A DNA stretch of 64,000 nt from Megaustenia siamemsis (Eukaryota; Mollusca; Gastropoda; Stylommatophora; Ariophantidae), in NCBI GenBank assembly GCA_032433765.1, contig JAVIAB010000160.1, forward strand, positions 40,019,117 through 40,083,116. The letters run 5' to 3'. The translations under genes and the position numbers were made by a program. Positions 9,580-20,458 of the stretch are shown here, in pieces; within the stretch, counting starts at the first letter, position 1; each line of letters starts with the position of its first letter. The notes under the pieces are model-generated. The model saw only the letters and a program-made list of their open reading frames with translations. It was not told the origin of the DNA and ran no database searches.

Positions 9580-10163
9580 TGCTCTTCTTTTTTTCTAAGT
9601 TTTCTTTCTAGCAGTCTCAATCCTTGCCAAGTTCTTTTATCAAATCTCTCCATTTGTCTTTGTTCTGTGCAAGCATCTCGATCACATTGAGGGAGCCGAT
9701 TCCTGCTGCCTTTGCCTCTCTAATCAATCTTCTTCTCAGTGTCTCTCCGGGTCGGCCTCTTTTCCTCCTACATGTTGTTTCCAACACGAGGACTTGCTTT
9801 GCTATTCGGTTATTATCTCTACTCATCACATGCCCGACATATGTCCAATGTATTTTCTTTATTACTGATGATACTGGTGGTTGATTGGCGATTTCTCTAA
9901 TTTCCTCGTTTGTTTTGAATTCGTTCCACGCTATACCAAGTATTTTCCTTGGACACTTATTTTCGAATGCGCTCAACTTTGTTTCTATGCCTCTTGTTGT
10001 TTTCCAGCTCTCACATGCATACGTAATGGTTGATTGTACGTTTGATTTGAATAGTCTAAGATTTGTTTTTGTGCTGATGAGGTTTGATTCCCACAACTTC
10101 TCAAGGCTTTTGAAGGGCATTACTGCTTTAGCTATTCTGATTCTAATTTCAAGAGACTGTAGG
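9580..10163 (-). mobile_element. RTfam-C LINE, C-terminal half of RT ORF, still open
   Basis: A single minus-strand frame of about 180 codons (10163 to 9617) carries ITYACESWKTT (the YG-ETW block), KCPRKILGIAWNEFKTNEEI, IHWTYVGHVMSRDNNRIAKQ and a KRGRPGETLRRR basic segment. It ends with [10 protein letters not shown]. It is the best preserved coding fragment in the window but lacks the RT catalytic core and the endonuclease. The 5' truncation is marked by C10/A15 homopolymers. It is one of the youngest-looking LINE copies here. Confidence 0.85.
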
Positions 10164-10196
10164 ATTCCCCCCCCCCCCAAAAAAAAAAAAAAAAAA
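10154..10196. repeat. Poly-C/poly-A homopolymer pair
   Basis: A C run then an A run of about 17 mark the junction between the RTfam-C 5' truncation and the 31-bp array. Confidence 0.85.
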
Positions 10197-10412
10197 TTGC
10201 AAAGAGATTATACGACCCCCATACAAATTTAACAAAGAGATTATAGGACCACAAAAAATATAGCAAAGAGATTATAGGACCACAAAAAATTAGCAAAGAG
10301 ATTATAGGACCACAAAAAATATAGCAAAGAGATTATAGGACCCCAAAAAATTTAGCAAAGAGATTATAGGACCACAACACACACAAAAATAGCAAAGAGA
10401 TTTTAGGACCCA
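10197..10412. repeat. 31-bp minisatellite, about 7 units
   Basis: The unit is AGCAAAGAGATTATAGGACC followed by an A-rich ACAAAAAATAT. Unit length varies in the A-run, and the last units are diverged. Confidence 0.9.
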
Positions 10413-10499
10413 AAATTAAATAGAAATTAGATCATAAATCCTGAACAAATAGATTAAAATGAGAGCAAAAGAGAAAAAAAATCTAGTTGGAAATGTGTT

Positions 10500-10697
10500 C
10501 ATATTATTCTTAATCTTCATGCAGAGATGAGAAATCAAATGGCTTGTCGACCAACGAGAATGTCTTGTACTACTTTAATTATACCACGAGGATTTTATAC
10601 GAATAGGGTAAGAAACAGAGTTCAAGGAAGACCTTGAGTAAGGTGTGGTAACAACATTAGCAAACTCTACAACAACGTCACATGATGATGATTGAGA
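10500..10697 (+). mobile_element. Probable LINE C-terminal remnant with GATGAT tail
   Basis: Forward translation shows NRVRNRVQGRP then VRCGNNISKL, an RNRxxGRPRxRWxNNI-type ending, followed by ATGATGATGATT at about 10684. The segment GAGAAATCAAATGGCTTGTC resembles GAGATCAAATGGTTTATC at about 49384, so this is a dispersed family. Confidence 0.5.
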
Positions 10698-11306
10698 CAG
10701 CCAGCACAGTGAAAGCTAGAACTGTTCATCTCCCCTGAGACCAAAAAGATTATAACAGGAAGTGTAGAAGAAATGCACTGTAAAACTATATTCTCCACAT
10801 CGAAAGACAGACATTGATTTCCTAGTAAACGTGTAATTCCAAGAAACGTATTTTAGCTGGAACAATCCTGTTATTTATTCCTACAGAACACCTTCCAGGA
10901 CCTCCTATCGACGTTGCTTCCCAATTAGTAGAACCATGTACGTCTACTCCCATTATCTGACTAACGATCTTCTCAATGGTTTCTTTTTGTATAATTATCT
11001 CTACATCTTATTTCGATTATTGATCCGTTAGTAATACTTTTGCTGCTCCACTCTAGGTGTTATATTTTGTCTTCGTGGTGTATTTTGTTTATTCTAGAAA
11101 CGTCAATAAATCGCAACATCAGGAACTTAAGTAATTTTGAAATCTATTTATATATGTTCTATTTCCTTGTATTGTTTTTTTTTTGCCTGTGTTTGAAAGG
11201 TTGCGCTGTTACAGGATGCTGATTGTACACGAAGAGTAGATTTGAAATGAATTTATTTCTTGTTACTATTGTTATCAAGTAATTGAGGTCAAGGTACTTT
11301 TAGAAT
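10698..11306. other. Unassigned 0.6-kb stretch
   Basis: I see no recognised repeat and no credible exon. Composition is AT-rich and short open frames are not protein-like. Confidence 0.5.
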
Positions 11307-11317
11307 GTTTATTACAT

Positions 11318-11577
11318 AAAAAAAAGTAAAGTAGCACCGTCACGCCAAGTGGCGTATAGGGAATATGGTGTTAGTGACCATAAATTTTACAGACCTTCGG
11401 CACATGATTTTGGGGGTAATGTGGTCGGTATTACGCCCGTGCCGCATTACTTTCCCAGAAAAAAATCCGGTACCCATTAAAGGCTGGGTGAATCGGAAGC
11501 CGTCGGTTGGGATCGAACACAACCTCTTGTCCTTTGTAGTCTAGTTCACTAACCACTGAGCTATCGTGGCTCCCATA
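11318..11577 (-). mobile_element. SINE-A with perfect 10-bp TSD
   Basis: Full-length copy with head at 11577 and T-rich 3' end at 11318. Box B GGTTCGATCCC is changed to a GGGATCGAACACAACC context but is recognisable. TSD TTTATTACAT lies at 11308-11317 and 11578-11587. Confidence 0.95.
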
Positions 11578-11707
11578 TTTATTACATCTCTTAAGTAAAT
11601 AAATTCTCCACTTCATGCTTTTGTCATATTGTCTCTGGCGAGTGGAGGGGACACTGGGCTGTTCAAATGCGTTTGTAATTTACAATTTATTTGTTTCTAG
11701 TGAGTTA

Positions 11708-12620
11708 GTGAGTCAAGACAAGGCTGTGTTCTGTCTCCGGATTTGTTTTTTACTTTACAGCGAAAATATTATGAAATCGATAGTAGACAAAAAAGGATTT
11801 GAAGTCAACGGTGACAACATAAATAATTTGCAATATGCGGATAACAGAGTCTTAATCATAGATACAGAAAAATGATAGACATAATAGTAAAAGAAAGCAA
11901 CAAGAAAGGTCTCAGTCTGAATAGTAAGAAAACAAAAGTAATGGCCACATCGAAGAAACAATCATTACCATCATGCATACAAATAAACAGGACAAATCTG
12001 AAACAAAAGCAACGTTTCAAATATTTCGGCACAATAACAGCATCAGATGGAGGATGCACAACACAGAAATAAAAAGCAGAATAGATCAGGCCAAAATAGC
12101 ATTTCAGAAAATGAAAAATATCTTATGCAACAAATCTATGCCAATAGAAGTGAGAAAGAGAGTTCATCGGTGCTATATAGAACCAGTTCTGACGTATTAA
12201 AGCGAATCATGGACAGTAGACAAACAAATGAAAAGACGATTAGAGGCCACAGAGATAGGATTACTCAGAAGAATGTTGAAAGTTCCATGGACAGCTAAAA
12301 AGACCAATGAGGAAATTCTCAAAGAGACCAACACAAAAAGGCAGCTCCTAAAAAACATCAGAAAGAAACAATCAACATTTTTCGGGGCACAAAATGAGAA
12401 GAGGAAAGTTGGAGTACTTGGTTACAACTGGAAAAATACAAGGAAAAAGAGATCGCGGACGACAAAGATAGAAAATACTGGGTAGCTTGATGTCATAGCA
12501 TGGAAAACGGTCAACAACAGAACTGTTACGATGCACTGTGGATTGAAGATTGTGGAAGGACATGATCGCCTACGCCAACCGGTAGGGCACATGATGATGA
12601 TGATGATGACGATGATGATG
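11708..12620 (+). mobile_element. RTfam-D LINE, RT core to 3' end, multiply frameshifted
   Basis: The 5' end begins inside RT (SQDKAVF for the usual RQGCVLSP, then GFEVNGDNINNLQYADN). The catalytic YADD box reads YADN and would be inactive. Downstream pieces in other frames include FKYFGTITASDGG, RRVLKVPWTAKKTNEE-like text and KQSTFFG. The 3' tail is (GATGAT)n. A 9-bp TSD AGTGAGTTA flanks it (11699-11707 and 12621-12629). This is the longest RTfam-D copy in the window. Confidence 0.85.
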
Positions 12621-12782
12621 AGTGAGTTAAGTTACTGGGCTCATTAGAGTTCTGACCGTTCATAATACTGTGTGTATTTGCAATTTATGTATAATTATTA
12701 CTTCCTGTGAATGACTTGACAATTAAGTTTTGTATATTTGGGGAAAGGCACACATTATAAAGCTGATGATAAAGTATATATC

Positions 12783-12850
12783 TGTGTATATATATATATG
12801 GGGGTGTGTGTGGTGGTGGTGGGGGGTGGGTGGTCGGGGGGGGGGGCGAC
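12783..12850. repeat. (TA)n/(GT)n/poly-G low-complexity run
   Basis: TA repeats, then GGTGGT-type G-rich sequence with a run of about ten G. Confidence 0.85.
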
Positions 12851-12854
12851 CTAA

Positions 12855-13065
12855 AGCAGTCTAGTGCATATGAGAAAAGACTAGTCTGTCTGGCCAAGCA
12901 AGCAGGTATCAAAGGGAAAAAGCAAGCTAGTGCTCAATAAACGTTATGGTGAAGTCGGATGTACTTGGTCGAAAGGCACAAAGAAAATAAATAGCTATGC
13001 TGCAAACTGCACAACACGTCTACGACCACTTTACGTCATTTTACAGGTGGATAAAGAGGAGCAGT
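12855..13065 (+). mobile_element. SINE-E copy
   Basis: GACTAGTCTGTCTGGCCAAG, then GTGAAGTCGGATGTACTTGG and the ACTTTACGTCATTTTACAGG block match the SINE-E order. The 5' part is truncated. Confidence 0.75.
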
Positions 13066-13116
13066 TGACGGGCAATCAGTGATAAAGACGTAGATAAAGA
13101 TTACATATATATATAG

Positions 13117-13357
13117 GAGCCGCAATAGCTCAGTTAATTGGACTACAAAGGGCAAGAGGTCGGGTTCTATCCTGATCGACGGCTTCCGGGTTCACCCAGC
13201 CTTAAATGGGTACCGGATGCTCTTCTGGGAAAGTAAAGCGGCACGGGCGTAAGACTGACCACATTACCCTAAATGTCATGTGCCGAAGATCTGTAAAATG
13301 TATGGTTACTAACACCATATTCCCTATGCGCCACGTGGCGTGACAGTCCTCTTTATA
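13117..13357 (+). mobile_element. SINE-A copy
   Basis: Head GAGCCGCAATAGCTCAGTTA with a deletion in the D-arm region. Box B is altered to GGGTTCTATCCTG. The 3' hairpin is GCGCCACGTGGCGTG. The copy inserted in TA-rich DNA, so its TSD cannot be read. Confidence 0.9.
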
Positions 13358-13375
13358 TTTATAAATATATATTCC

Positions 13376-13401
13376 TTATATATATATATATATATATGTG
13401 A

Positions 13402-13481
<80 letters not shown>

Positions 13482-13520
13482 AGTGTGTGTGTGTGTGTGT
13501 GTGTATGTGTGTATGTGCAT
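13376..13520. repeat. (TA)n then (GT)n microsatellite
   Basis: About 145 bp of near-pure GT after a TA block. Valine/cysteine-rich translations are artefacts. Confidence 0.95.
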
Positions 13521-14035
13521 AGGATGAATGGGAAAGGATATAAATTGAAGGAGCAGCAAATTAATTTCTTTCTTGCTTTTCATTCCTTTTAACAAAATAT
13601 TCCCTTTTATTGAGCAATCCAACAATATTTCTTCTGCAGCATTTTGGTCTTTCTTCCACTGTCTAGTAGACAATCGCATAAAAATACCCAGAGGACACAT
13701 TTATCTGAAAACTGCTTTCAAGAAATTGTTTTTCTTTCGTGTGTCCTTAATTTTCGCATCGCCAAATTCATAAGCACACGAAGATTACTAGATAGAGAAG
13801 AAAGGTTATGCTGGCCCGAATTTGGAATGAAAAATAAGAGGAGAAAAAAATCCTGGCTATTGCCATTATGAATTATTCTGATTTGAAACACTCATATTGT
13901 TCTGAATAATTTGTCTAATCTCCTTTTCTGTGTTTACTGAACTCATCGCTACAGTGCTACTTATGTCACGGTGTTGCCTATAAACTGTCATGACATTAAA
14001 AACAAAACTATCGTTCTGACACATAATACCATTGC
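13521..14035. other. Unassigned stretch, partly an older dispersed repeat
   Basis: No gene is recognised. The last 50 bp (ACACATAATACCATTGCTGG) match about 5399-5413, so the LINE that follows landed in an older repeat. Confidence 0.45.
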
Positions 14036-14047
14036 TGGTGTATGTCG

Positions 14048-14702
14048 AAGAAACAATCATCACCATCATGCAGCATACAAATAAACGAGACAAATCTGAA
14101 ACAAGTACAACGTTTCAAATACTTGGGCACAAAAATTACATCAGACGGGAGATGCACCACAGAAATAAAAAGCAGAATAGCTCAGGCCAAAATAGCATTT
14201 CAGAAAATGAAAAATATCGTATGCAACAAATCTATGTCAATAAAAATGAGAAAGAGAGTTCATCGGTGCTATATAGAACCAATTCTGACATATGGAAGCG
14301 AACCATGGACAGTAGACAAACAAATGAAAAGACTATTTAGAGGCCACAGAGATGGGATTACTCAGAAGAATGTTGAAAGTTCCCTGGACAGATAAAAAGA
14401 CCAATGAGGAAGTTCTCAAAGAGGCCACCACAAAAAGGGAGTTCTTAAAAAACATCAGAAAGAAGCAATCAACATTTTTCGGGCACATCATGAGAAGAGG
14501 AAAGTTGGAATACTTGATTACAACTGGCATAATAAAAGGAAGGAGAGATCGCGGACGACAAAGAGAGAAAATGCTGGATAGCTTGGTGTCATGGCATGGA
14601 AAACAGTCAACAACAGAACTGATACGATGCACTGTAGATAGAAGATTGTGGAGGGACATGATCGCCAACGCCAACCGTCATGGTACATCATGATGATGAT
14701 GA
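14048..14702 (+). mobile_element. RTfam-D LINE, C-terminal part, with perfect 12-bp TSD
   Basis: Two long frames joined by one frameshift near 14340 encode QRFKYLGTKITSDGRCTTEI, LTYGSEPWTVDKQMKR, then LLRRMLKVPWTDKKTNEEVL, FFGHIMRRGKLEYL and RRLWRDMIANANRHGT. They end at a GATGATGATGAT tail. TSD TGGTGTATGTCG lies at 14036-14047 and 14703-14714. The single frameshift and intact TSD suggest a fairly recent insertion. Confidence 0.9.
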
Positions 14703-14714
14703 TGGTGTATGTCG

Positions 14715-14780
14715 TGGGCACAAGGTAGAAGTGAGAAAAGACTAGCTTGTCTGGCCAAGCAAGCAGGGATTAAAGGGAAA
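14715..14780 (+). mobile_element. SINE-E partial
   Basis: GAGAAAAGACTAGCTTGTCT and GGCCAAGCAAGCAGGGAT match SINE-E at 12.87 kb. The copy is cut off before the core. Confidence 0.6.
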
Positions 14781-15270
14781 ACCGTTTTTCCGAATGCTGT
14801 AAACATACCTCTTCCTCTGAATTGATTCGCTGATTATCGCCTCGGAAGTTTCCCTCTATAATAATATTCATTTATTATTATTTGTCTCCAGTCTAAACCA
14901 CTGGAAACTACTATTCGTGCTGTTTCGTCCTAAATGTTTGTCTGCAACGCAAGTATTCAGCCCTACCCTATCCGGGAGATAATTCTCTTAACAGGAAAAA
15001 ATACAGATACACTATGTATTTCCGAGCTGTGATCGCAATCTTATGCTATAGTCATGAGAACACCTGCGCGAAAGACATTGCCTACGAAGCTAATTTTTAA
15101 GTTAGCTGAGTGGCAGTGTTCCCTAGCGTTTGGCTTTTCGTGGCAAGGCGCTGTGCCACTGAGTACGGGTTCGATCCTGCCTTGGTCCATATTTTTTTTC
15201 TGTTGTTGATTATTTGTAAATTTTTTCGAGTTCTGTAAACAACATACCTCTGAATTGATTCGCACACGGT
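14781..15270 (+). mobile_element. SINE-C (AT-rich, tRNA-like segment near 15.1 kb)
   Basis: GATTCGCTGATTATCGCCTC, CTATAATAATATTCATTTAT and CGGGAGATAATTCTCTTAAC are followed by a tRNA-like stretch with TAGCTGAGTGGCAGTG (box A-like) and GGGTTCGATCCTGCC (box B). After this come CTGTTGTTGATTATTTG and GTAAACAACATACCTCTGAA. The same blocks recur at 16.53-16.82 kb and reversed at 29.15-29.51 kb. Confidence 0.7.
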
Positions 15271-15639
15271 AGAACTAGAGGGATAACGGCCGCTTGGTCG
15301 GAGCAGTCGCCACGACGTGTGGAGATTGCCTTTCTGTCTACCGCGAGTTTCGAACACCGTACGCCGACTTTTCAGAAAGAAGATCTTATATTCACATACT
15401 GAGATCTTGTATTGTGTTAGGTCGGCAGGCGAAATGGGGAGTTAAGGTTTTCACTTTTGGGCCAGGCTTTTCGACGTGTGTGTTGTTAGTGCGCGTCGTT
15501 GTAGGATAAATATGATATTGTGCGATGTTAATGTTGAAACTTAATCTCCTTCGTTTTCGTCTTCTTGTTCATTATTTCACTTTCAGCTTTGAGTCTGGGC
15601 AAAAAAAAAATGAGTTGGTGATAGTGGCTTGATTGACTC

Positions 15640-15741
15640 GTCGGTGTACAAGTCTAGGAGCCAACATCTCAACGTCGGTGTACAAGTCTAGGAGCCAACA
15701 TCTCAACGTCGGTGTACAAGTCTAGGAGCCAACATCTCAAC
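15640..15741. repeat. 34-bp tandem repeat, 3 units
   Basis: AACGTCGGTGTACAAGTCTA followed by GGAGCCAACATCTC is repeated three times without mismatch. The adjoining 15271-15639 contains the 15287-15320 repeat block shared with 5.45 kb and is otherwise unassigned. Confidence 0.95.
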
Positions 15742-15756
15742 AGAAACAAAATGAAG

Positions 15757-16100
15757 AAATCATCATCAAGTACCAAGCCTGCTGGCGTAGGTGATCATGT
15801 CTCTCCACAACTTTCGATCACGACAGTTATTTATCGTTTCTGTTGTTGGTTGACCTTCTGCCAAGCCATTCTCTTAAGCTGTCTGTTACTTTTTCTCTTT
15901 GCTTCTCTCTATCTCTTCGTCCCTCAATTTTCCCAGTTGTTACAATATATTCCAGCTGTTCTCTTCTCATTACATGGCCAACAAATGATGATTGTTTCTG
16001 CCTAATATTGGAAATTAGCTCTGTTTTTGCTTTGGCCTCTTTCAGAACGTTTTCATTACTCTTCTTAGCTGTCCGTGGTGTTCTCAATATTCTTCTGTAA
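15757..16100 (-). mobile_element. RTfam-D LINE, C-terminal fragment
   Basis: The minus frame gives PRTAKKSNENVLKEAKAKTE, then KQSSFVGHVMRREQLEYIVT and REKVTDSLREWLGRRST. The 3' end shows CGCCAGCAGGCTTGG-like sequence and a short GATGATGATTT tail. The 5' truncation coincides with the SINE-A insertion point. Confidence 0.85.
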
Positions 16101-16358
16101 AAAAGTAAAGTACCCCCGTCAGGCTAACTGGCGTAGAGGGAATATTGTGTTAGTGACCATAAATATTTACAGACCTTCGGCACATTATTTTTGGGGTAAT
16201 GTGGTCGGTATTATGCCCGTGCCGCTTTACTTTCCCAGAAAAAAATCCGGTACCCATTAAAGGTTGTGTGATCCTGGAAGCCGTCGGTAGGGATCGAACC
16301 CTACCTCTTGTCCTTTGTAGTCCAGTTCACTAACCACTGAGCTATCGCGGCTCCCAAC
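16101..16358 (-). mobile_element. SINE-A at the 5' edge of RTfam-D
   Basis: Full-length minus copy with box B GGGTTCGATCCC. ATTCTTCTGTAA occurs at 16089-16100 and 16359-16370, so the SINE inserted into the LINE 5' edge and duplicated 12 bp of it. Confidence 0.93.
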
Positions 16359-16370
16359 ATTCTTCTGTAA

Positions 16371-16534
16371 GAAAGAAATAATAGATTTTAAAATAATAGC
16401 AAAATTAAGGGGCGCAGTTCTGGGATTGAAACAGGCGATGGAAATCCACTCATTGGCCACTGATTGATGGGATCGCTTCCTTAAAGATTTGACTTGTTTT
16501 AACGAAATCTCGTTTTACTGTGGGCAGCCAATAA
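16371..16534. other. Unassigned spacer
   Basis: No recognised repeat or coding content. Confidence 0.4.
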
Positions 16535-16822
16535 TTTAAGGGGGAACGGTATGTTTACAACGCTCTGGGGAAAAAAAAATCACAAATGATCAACAAGAGA
16601 AAAAAAAAGCAAAGAACAATAAATAGCCCGAAACAGGATAGCTTAGTATGTCGTGTGGTCTAGCGTTTGTTTCACGTAGCAAGGTGCTGTGTGGAGGAGT
16701 ACTGGTTCGATCATGCTTCCGGCTGTCTATTGCTCTTTGGGTTTTTTTTCTCTGTTTTTTCCTCTCCCACTTAAATGATTCGCTGATCTATCGTCTCGGA
16801 AGTTTACCTCTATAATAATATT
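16535..16822 (+). mobile_element. SINE-C copy
   Basis: GTATGTTTACAACGCTCTGG, GTCTAGCGTTTGTTTCACGT, the box B-like CTGGTTCGATCATGC and GATTCGCTGATCTATCGTCT-CGG blocks match the 14.8-15.3 kb and 29.2-29.5 kb copies in a rearranged order. Confidence 0.65.
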
Positions 16823-16825
16823 GAT

Positions 16826-16947
16826 TTATTATTACTTTACTATTATTACTTTACTGTTATTACTTTACTATTATTACTTTACTATTATTATTTTACTATT
16901 ATTACTTTACTGCTATTACTTTACTATTATTACTTTACTCTTTACCT
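16826..16947. repeat. 14-bp AT-rich tandem repeat
   Basis: About eight units of TATTATTACTTTAC. They appear to extend the TTATTATTACTTT end of the preceding SINE-C. Confidence 0.9.
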
Positions 16948-17207
16948 CCTCACTGTGAGTTGGTTGCTCTGCTTCTCTTACAAAGGTGTATGTCTTCCTC
17001 AGCTAATGTAAACAATGCGTTGACAATAGTGACAATGTTTTAAGAGACACCGACATCTTATATCTGCTGGTTCTTTCCACATAGTGTTGACAATGTCTAT
17101 AGTTTAGTTCATGTCGAGGGGTCTAGTCTGTCTCGAATGTTGATTATTATGGGAATGTAATGCCTTAAGTCTAAAGATCAAAATTCGCTCTCTTTTATTT
17201 AGTTCTT
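16948..17207. other. Unassigned spacer
   Basis: No recognised repeat or coding content. Confidence 0.4.
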
Positions 17208-17425
17208 TAGGAGCCTCATTAGAGGAGTGGTCAGTGAACTTGTTTGCTGATGACAAGAGATCGGTTTCGAATCCTCTTAATGGCTTCAAGGATCAACCAG
17301 TCTTAAAAGTGTACAGACTAATTTTTTAAAATGAAGACGGCACTGACGTAGTATTGACCATTTATCCAATAATATGCGGATGGTCGAAAACAAATGTGGA
17401 CACTAATATCCTATTCGCTATGACA
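17208..17425 (+). mobile_element. Diverged SINE-A copy abutting the 21-bp satellite
   Basis: AGGAGCCTCATTAGAGGAGT-GGTCAGTGAACT, box B-like GGTTTCGAATCC, GGCACTGACGTAGTATTGAC and ACTAATATCCTATTCGCTAT follow the SINE-A order. It ends exactly where the 21-bp array begins. Confidence 0.6.
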
Positions 17426-19700
17426 CAACACACTACAAGCGTGATATAGAATCGTGATACATCACACCAGAAGCGTGATACAACACACTAGAAGCGTGAT
17501 ACAACACACTAGAAGCCTGATACATCACCCTAGAAGCGTTATACATCACACTAGAAGCGTTATACATCACACTAGAAGCCCAATACATCATACTAGAAGC
17601 GTTATACATCACCCTAGAAGCGTTATACATCACACTAGAAGCGTTATACATCACACTAGAAGCGTTATACATCACACTAGAAGCCCAATACATCATACTA
17701 GAAGCGTTATACATCACCCTAGAAGCGTTATACATCACACTAGAAGCCCAATACATCACACTAGAAGGGTTATACATCACACTAGAAGCCCAATACATCA
17801 CACTAGAAGCGTTATATATCACCCTAGAAGCGGTATACGTCAAACTAGAAGCGTTATACATCACACTAGAAGCCCAATACATCACCCGAGAAGCGTTATA
17901 CATCACACTAGAAGCGTTATACATCACACTAGAAGCCTGATACATCACCCTAGAAGCCTGATACATCACCCTAGAAGCGTTATACATCACCCTAGAAGCG
18001 TTATACATCACACTAGAAGCGTTATACATCACACTAGAAGCGTTATACATCATACTAGAAGCCCAATACATCACGCTAGAAGCGTTATACATCACTCTAG
18101 AAGCGTTATACATCACACTAGAAGCGTTATACATCACAATAAAAGCGTTATACATCACACTAAAAGCGTTATACATCACACTAGAAGTGTTATACATCAC
18201 ACTAGAAGCCTGATACATCACCCTAGAAGCCTGATACATCACCCTAGAAGCGTTATACATCACACTAGAAGCGTTATACATCACCATAGAAGCCTGATAC
18301 ATCACACTAGAAGCGTCATACATCACACTATAAGCGTTTTACATCACACTAGAAGCGTTATACATCACACTAAAAGCGTCATACATCACACTAGAAGCGT
18401 TATACATCACACTAGAAGCCTGATACATCACCCTAGAAGCCTGATACATCACCGTAGAAGCCTGATACATCACCCTAGAAGCGTTATACATCACCCTAGA
18501 AGCGTTATGCATCACACTAGAAGCGTTATACATCACACTAGAAGCCTGATACATCACCCTAGAAGCCTGATACATCACCCTAGACGCCTGATACATCACC
18601 GTAGAAGCCTGATACATCACCCTAGAAGCGTTATGCATCACACTAGTAGCGTTATTCATCACACTAGAAGCCCAATACATCACCCTAGAAGCGTTATACA
18701 TCACACTAGAAGCCTGATTCATCACCCTAGAAGCGTTATACATCACACTAGAAGCGTTATACATCACACTAAAAGCGTTATACATCACACTAGAAGCGTT
18801 ATACATCACACTAGAAGCCTGATACATCACTCTAGAAGCCTGATACATCACCCTAGAAACCTGATACATCACCCTAGAAGCCTGATACATCACACCAGAA
18901 GCCTGATACATCACACCAGAAGCCTGATACATCACACCAGAAGCCTGATACATCACACTAGAAGCCTGATACATCACACTAGAAGCCTGATACATCACAC
19001 TAGAAGCCTGATACATCACACTAGAAACGTGATACATCACACCAGAAGCCTGATACATCACACCAGAAGCCTGATACATCACACCAGAAGCCTGATACAT
19101 CACACTAGAAGCCTGATACATCACACCAGAAGCCTGATACATCACACCAGAAGCCTGATACATCACACCAGAAGCCTGATACATCACACTAGAAGCCTGA
19201 TACATCACACCAGAAGCCTGATACATCACACCAGAAGCCTGATACATCACACCAGAAGCCTGATACATCACACCAGAAGCCTGATACATCACCCTAGAAG
19301 CCTGATACATCACACCAGAAGCCTGATACATCACCCTAGAAGCCTGATACATCACACCAGAAGCCTGATACATCACACTAGAAGCCTGATACATAACACT
19401 AGAAGCCTGATACATCACACCAGAAGCCTGATACATCACCCTAGAAGCCCTTATACATCACACTAGAAGCCTGATACATCACACCAGAAGCCTGATACAT
19501 CACACCAGAAGCCTGATACATCACACTAGAAGCCTGATACATCACACTAGAAGCCTGATACATCACACTAGAAGCCTGATACATCATACTAGAAGCCTGA
19601 TACATCACACTAGAAGCCTGATACATCACACTAGAAGCCTGATACATCATACTAGAAGCCTGATACATCACACTAGAAGCCTGATACATCACACAAGCCC
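17426..19700. repeat. 21-bp satellite, about 107 units
   Basis: The unit is GCCTGATACATCACACTAGA-A with common variants GCGTTATACATC and GCCCAATACATC and CACACCAG or CACCCTAG endings. The left half mixes variants, while 18.88-19.69 kb is nearly uniform. One 22-bp unit at about 19447 shifts the frame. Open frames of 670 codons (plus) and 366 and 297 codons (minus) simply reflect the 3n unit length. Confidence 0.98.
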
Positions 19701-19994
19701 TGTAATTTTCTTTGATGTCATCATGAATGTCTCGCCTTTCTTGGCTTTAATTAGGAAATCAGCTCTATTTATAGAATGCGACCACAAGTCATGCTTAGAC
19801 TGCCGGAATTAAAAGTTGAAGAGTAAAAGTAAAACGTGAGAGAAAGTTTAAGAGGCATATACAACGAGTGAGCCTCATGGGTTCCTACGAATAATTTTAG
19901 TAATTAGGTGTCTGTTCAAGAGAACCTGTAAGTTTGGTCGGGATACAGTCATGTTTGTACTTCACTAAAATCAAATCAATCGATATGTTTTTTT
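19701..19994. other. Unassigned spacer
   Basis: No recognised repeat or coding content. Confidence 0.4.
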
Positions 19995-20220
19995 CTTCTA
20001 TCCTTCCTCATATGCCGCTGGCGTCGAGGGGAGATGCAATCTGCGATTCTTTGCTCTTCTGTTGGCCTCTTCTGGTGTTATCCTCCTAGTGACTCTAGTA
20101 TTCCCTTTATCCATCTCTTTATCGGTCTTCCTCTTACTCTGGCGTTTTCGTAGCGTTTGTTTATGGCTCTTTGAGTCATTGTTAGTTCTTTTTATCTTGT
20201 TATGTGACCAATCATTCGAT
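19995..20220 (-). mobile_element. RTfam-B-related LINE 3' fragment
   Basis: CTTCCTCATATGCCGCTGGC-GTCGAGGGGAG and TTTGCTCTTCTGTTGGCCTC match the terminal part of RTfam-B at 170-300, diverging further upstream. It represents a related subfamily. Confidence 0.7.
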
Positions 20221-20274
20221 GGAACTCGATAAATGTGGAAAAGTTAACAGGAAGAGATGGGAATATGGCATGCT

Positions 20275-20378
20275 AAAGGTCTGGCCATGTATCTCGACCG
20301 TGTGACCTACCTTCGTTGCGGAGACGGCACTCGATGATGATGAAAGATCTGGCCATGTATCTCGACCGTGTGGCCTAC
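20275..20378 (+). mobile_element. 31-bp LINE 3'-end insertion with about 35-bp flanking duplication
   Basis: TCTGGCCATGTATCTCGACC-GTGTG occurs at 20280-20304 and 20348-20372, embedded in duplicated flanks of about 35 bp. Between them lies only CTTCGTTGCGGAGACGGCAC-TCGATGATGAT, which is the RTfam-A 3' terminus. Confidence 0.65.
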
Positions 20379-20458
20379 AACGGTCATTCTGCAAGAACTC
20401 TGAAAGGAGCGACAAGGGGAAGTAGGTAGAGAATTAGGTTGGAAGATAACATCAAAGA

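Noticed and set aside
13340..13700. Cys/Val- and Thr/His-rich ORFs
   Set aside because: They translate the (GT)n microsatellite.
17454..19466. A 670-codon plus-strand ORF (HHTRS repeats)
   Set aside because: It is entirely composed of the 21-bp satellite. Opposite-strand frames are also open, and a single 22-bp unit ends it. No non-repeat coding sequence is attached.
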